Source of the DNA: CAZMOK01 sp964567785
GTDB taxonomy: Bacteria > Bacteroidota > Bacteroidia > Bacteroidales > JAGOPY01
Reading direction: 5' to 3'
DNA length: 64,000 nt
NCBI GenBank assembly: GCA_964567785.1
Contig: CAZMOK010000004.1
Coordinates: 1-64,000 of the forward strand
In this document: positions 61,884-64,000 of the stretch, one piece after another
Layout of the letters: each line of letters starts with the position of its first letter
How positions within the stretch are numbered: position 1 is the first letter of the stretch
Position numbers and translations under genes: made by a program
Notes under the pieces: model-generated
Told to the model about the DNA's origin: nothing
Databases searched by the model: none
The model's input: only the letters and a program-made list of their open reading frames with translations

Positions 61884-62698
61884 TAAGGCTTTTGAAAATA
61901 GAACTGATGAAGATCGGAAAATACAGGGCTTTCTGGGCCATGACCATCCTGTACCTGGTAGCCGTTTCTTTCATCTTCTTTGGTTTCCCCAGCCTTATCG
62001 ATTACATTGCCATGCAATCGGAATCAACCCAGGTAAAACTTCTGAAGAATTTTGTCTATAATTTTCCCGATGTATGGCAGAACCTGGCCTGGATCGCCAG
62101 TCTGAGGTTTTTTATAAAAATTTTCCTGGCCTTTATTATCATCATATTGATAACAAATGAATTCAGTAACGGAACAGTAAGGAGTAACATTATCAACGGG
62201 ATGAGCAGGCTCGATTTTCTCAGCTCAAAAGTGAGTTTCATATTCCTTTTCTCCCTGCTGGCAACCCTTTTCATCTTTATTTCAGGTCTTATCCTGGGGT
62301 TGATCTTCTCAAGCACAGCAACGTTCAGCGCCATAACCAGGAAACTGTATTACCTGGGCGGGTATTTTGTGGAGACCTTTACCTATCTCTCTTTTGCCCT
62401 GTTCCTTGCCATGCTGATCAGGAAAACAGGCTTTGCCATTGCGGTGCTGTTCGTATATCCTATCATCGAAATAATTATACAGCAAAAGGTCAATGAGCAG
62501 GTTGCAAATTTCCTCCCTGTCAATGCCATGAACAGGATACTTCAGACACCCAACACTTCACTCATTCAGTACACCTCGCCCGACTCAGAGATCAGGCTTC
62601 AAACCCAGATAGAAACAGGCGATGTGCTGGTTTCCATCGCTTATGCGGTGCTGTTCATCCTAATTACATATCTTATAATCAGAAAAAGGGATCTCTGA
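61880..62698 (+). CDS. ABC-2 type transporter permease
   Basis: This 272-residue inner-membrane protein has six hydrophobic segments and ends in the cytoplasmic RKRDL. NEFSNGTVRSNIINGMSRLDFLSSK (about 93-117, read in parts) is the ABC-2/NatB-type amphipathic region between helices 2 and 3. It overlaps the ATPase gene by 4 bp (ATGA), so they form one transporter, perhaps as a homodimer of each subunit. No substrate gene is adjacent. Confidence 0.9.
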   Translation: MIRLLKIELMKIGKYRAFWAMTILYLVAVSFIFFGFPSLIDYIAMQSESTQVKLLKNFVYNFPDVWQNLAWIASLRFFIKIFLAFIIIILITNEFSNGTVRSNIINGMSRLDFLSSKVSFIFLFSLLATLFIFISGLILGLIFSSTATFSAITRKLYYLGGYFVETFTYLSFALFLAMLIRKTGFAIAVLFVYPIIEIIIQQKVNEQVANFLPVNAMNRILQTPNTSLIQYTSPDSEIRLQTQIETGDVLVSIAYAVLFILITYLIIRKRDL

Positions 62699-62809
62699 GT
62701 TCACCTTTTGACGGGCTGCTTTCACAGCTTGCTGAGGAGGTCAACACATACAACCAACAAGTTCGATGCAACCATTGGTTCGGCAACGATCATTCACTAT
62801 GATAACGGA

Positions 62810-63286
62810 TCAATAAGATTCATGCCACTGCACTATCAGCCACTGGTCGCCAGATTTAGTTAGTACCCCTGATGTGACTGCCCCATGGTAAGAATAATTT
62901 GAGTCGGCGGCGGTGAAAAAAACATCATTCTCCTCCATAAACCAGGCTACATTGCCCAGTTCATCAATATTTATGATCCGTTCTTTTTTGACCCTTTCGA
63001 TATCTGACCTTACCCTGGAGTGAATTTCAATATTGCGCGAAAAACCAGACCATCCTGAATTATTGGGTGCAACACCGGGCAGTGACCAATTAAAGGAGGA
63101 ATCTGTAATGAAATGCCTGGAAAGAACATCCATCTTTTCATCACTGAACGAATCATTTACTTCATCCAGCAAATCGTTGATGTAATTTACTTCCAGTGTC
63201 AGCTCATTTTCATGAAATCGGTTCAGTTGCTTACAACCCGATACAAAAACTACGGCGATCAGAAAAAGGTAAATGGTTTTCCTCAT
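62810..63286 (-). CDS. Small NTF2/SnoaL-like lipoprotein
   Basis: The 158-residue product has a signal peptide with lipobox VFVSGC and a mature domain of the SnoaL-3/NTF2 type. It shows an N-terminal helix pair (INDLLDEVNDSFSDEKMDVLSRHF, read in parts), then strands ending NVAWFMEENDVFF, SGVLTKSGDQWLIVQWHESY. The C-terminal W-x-I-x-x-x-H is common in such calcium/calmodulin-kinase-II-association-type domains. Function unknown. A good promoter lies upstream. Confidence 0.78.
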   Translation of the reverse strand: MRKTIYLFLIAVVFVSGCKQLNRFHENELTLEVNYINDLLDEVNDSFSDEKMDVLSRHFITDSSFNWSLPGVAPNNSGWSGFSRNIEIHSRVRSDIERVKKERIINIDELGNVAWFMEENDVFFTAADSNYSYHGAVTSGVLTKSGDQWLIVQWHESY

Positions 63287-63328
63287 GGCAATTAATTTGG
63301 TTTATAGGTAATACCGGTTTTGGTTAGC

Positions 63329-63360
63329 CAAAAGTATTAAATAAACGTGAATATGACAAC
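63329..63360 (-). promoter_or_regulatory. Bacteroidota-type promoter for the SnoaL-like lipoprotein
   Basis: On the minus strand GTTG (63360-63357), a 20-bp spacer and TACTTTTG (63336-63329). The -7 element is 43 bp before the start at 63286. Confidence 0.6.
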
Positions 63361-63369
63361 GGTTCTTCC

Positions 63370-64000
63370 TTACTGCTGCTGAACAGAGTTGTTCTCTTCA
63401 ACCTTGTCGAGGTTAGCCAGCCGCTGAAGCAAAGGCGGGTGCGAATAATAAACAAAGACGAAGGCAGGGTGTGGCCTGAGGTTGCTCAGGTTTTTCACCG
63501 ATAGCTTTTTCAGGGCATTTTTAAGGGGAGCCGGCCTGTAATTTTGACCTGCAAAAGTATCTGCCGCAAATTCATGCTTTCGCGACAGAATATTCCCTGC
63601 CAGGCCCAATATCCATGATACCGGTGAATAGAGGATCACAAATGCCAGGAGTCCCATATGAAAGCTAGGTTCCTCAGCCCCCAATGCCCTTGATAATTCA
63701 GGGCTCCCGATAAAAAGGGACAGCAGGAAGAACAGGAATCCTGTCTGCGCGATCGAAAGGAACAGCCCAATGGTGGTGTGCTTTTTTTTATAGTGCCCTA
63801 TTTCGTGGGCAAGCACTGCAACAACTTCATCTTTCTCATGGTCGTCGATCAGAGTATCATACAGGACGATCCTTTTCTTTCTGCCAAGTCCTGTAAAATA
63901 AGCATTAGCCTTGGTCGATCTCTTCGACCCGTCGATAACAAAAATGTTTGAAAGCCTGAAGTCCACTTTGTCGGCAAACTCGCTGATGGCATCCCTGAGC
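63370..64000 (-). CDS. M48 family zinc metalloprotease (Ste24/CAAX prenyl protease-like), partial
   Basis: Only the C-terminal 210 or so residues are in the window; the frame runs off the right edge. The zinc site HEIGHYKKKH (HEXXH) is present, preceded by NAYFTGLGRKKRIVLYDTLI, followed by two or three membrane segments and by EFAADTFAG, which supplies the third zinc ligand Glu. This is the Ste24/CAAX protease type, which in bacteria works in membrane-protein quality control. A GTG at 63966 is internal, since the upstream codons (LRDAISEFADK) match the family. Confidence 0.93.
   Translation of the reverse strand, partial: LRDAISEFADKVDFRLSNIFVIDGSKRSTKANAYFTGLGRKKRIVLYDTLIDDHEKDEVVAVLAHEIGHYKKKHTTIGLFLSIAQTGFLFFLLSLFIGSPELSRALGAEEPSFHMGLLAFVILYSPVSWILGLAGNILSRKHEFAADTFAGQNYRPAPLKNALKKLSVKNLSNLRPHPAFVFVYYSHPPLLQRLANLDKVEENNSVQQQ

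Noticed and set aside
1..64000. tRNA, rRNA, CRISPR arrays, insertion sequences, prophage or restriction-modification genes
   Set aside because: I looked for tRNA arms, direct repeats with unique spacers, transposase or integrase motifs and phage proteins and saw none.

Overview
The window comes from a member of the Bacteroidota, most likely an uncultured, free-living relative of the Bacteroidales/Marinilabiliales. The grounds are two secreted proteins with type IX secretion (T9SS) C-terminal sorting domains, a short 287-residue primary sigma factor, many promoters of the Bacteroidota form TTTG-N19..21-TAnnTTTG, few Shine-Dalgarno sequences, and many small lipoproteins and outer-membrane barrels. 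It is draft sequence: three runs of exactly 100 N are scaffold placeholders, and two can be shown or argued to have the wrong length. I see no rRNA, tRNA, CRISPR array, insertion sequence, prophage or conjugative gene. The region is chromosomal housekeeping and envelope biology.

Layout. 1-9.2 kb: penicillin-binding protein 1C, a GNAT-like protein, a large modular T9SS cargo protein and an S9 peptidase lipoprotein. 9.4-13.1 kb: a minus-strand run of small envelope proteins, a methyltransferase and YqgE. 13.2-16 kb: a two-gene unit recognised as MurL and MurD2, the alternative route for placing D-glutamate in peptidoglycan. 16-22.3 kb: ribosomal protein THX with an unusual long charged tail, TrmH, a TPR membrane protein, Fmt, HU, 3-methyladenine glycosylase and RecQ (broken by a gap). 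22.4-26.2 kb: a lipoprotein, a lipid kinase, a SUI1/YciH factor, an unknown protein and an MscS channel. 26.3-32.1 kb: a tight six-gene operon of a TetR regulator carrying a canonical EF-hand loop, a LolA-like periplasmic protein, two FtsX-type permeases, an ATPase and an outer-membrane barrel. It looks like a dedicated envelope export route and is the best candidate here for an undescribed system. 32.2-37.9 kb: rpsO, pnp, primary sigma factor, rpe, pepD. 37.9-46 kb: a small barrel, a beta-helix lipoprotein (gapped), a T9SS-type arylsulfotransferase, a sodium/solute symporter divergent from a lipoprotein aldose epimerase, and TauE/SafE. 46.2-52 kb: a DUF3298 protein, two different phosphate transporters each with a PhoU-like tail, and a molybdenum-carrier-like protein. 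52-56.4 kb: PrmC, a P-loop kinase overlapping a sucrose-phosphate-synthase-like glycosyltransferase, an EamA transporter and YigZ. 56.6-64 kb: DnaA, a low-molecular-weight tyrosine phosphatase, a PLP dehydratase, an RsmI-like methylase, SlyD, an ABC-2 exporter, a small lipoprotein and the C-terminal part of an M48 protease.

Short tandem arrays with 7-bp units sit directly against gene ends at three intergenic places, and a 9/8-bp array lies at the recQ start. Two of the three assembly gaps lie in or beside such arrays. Functional calls rest on motifs and family memory read by eye; no database search was run.
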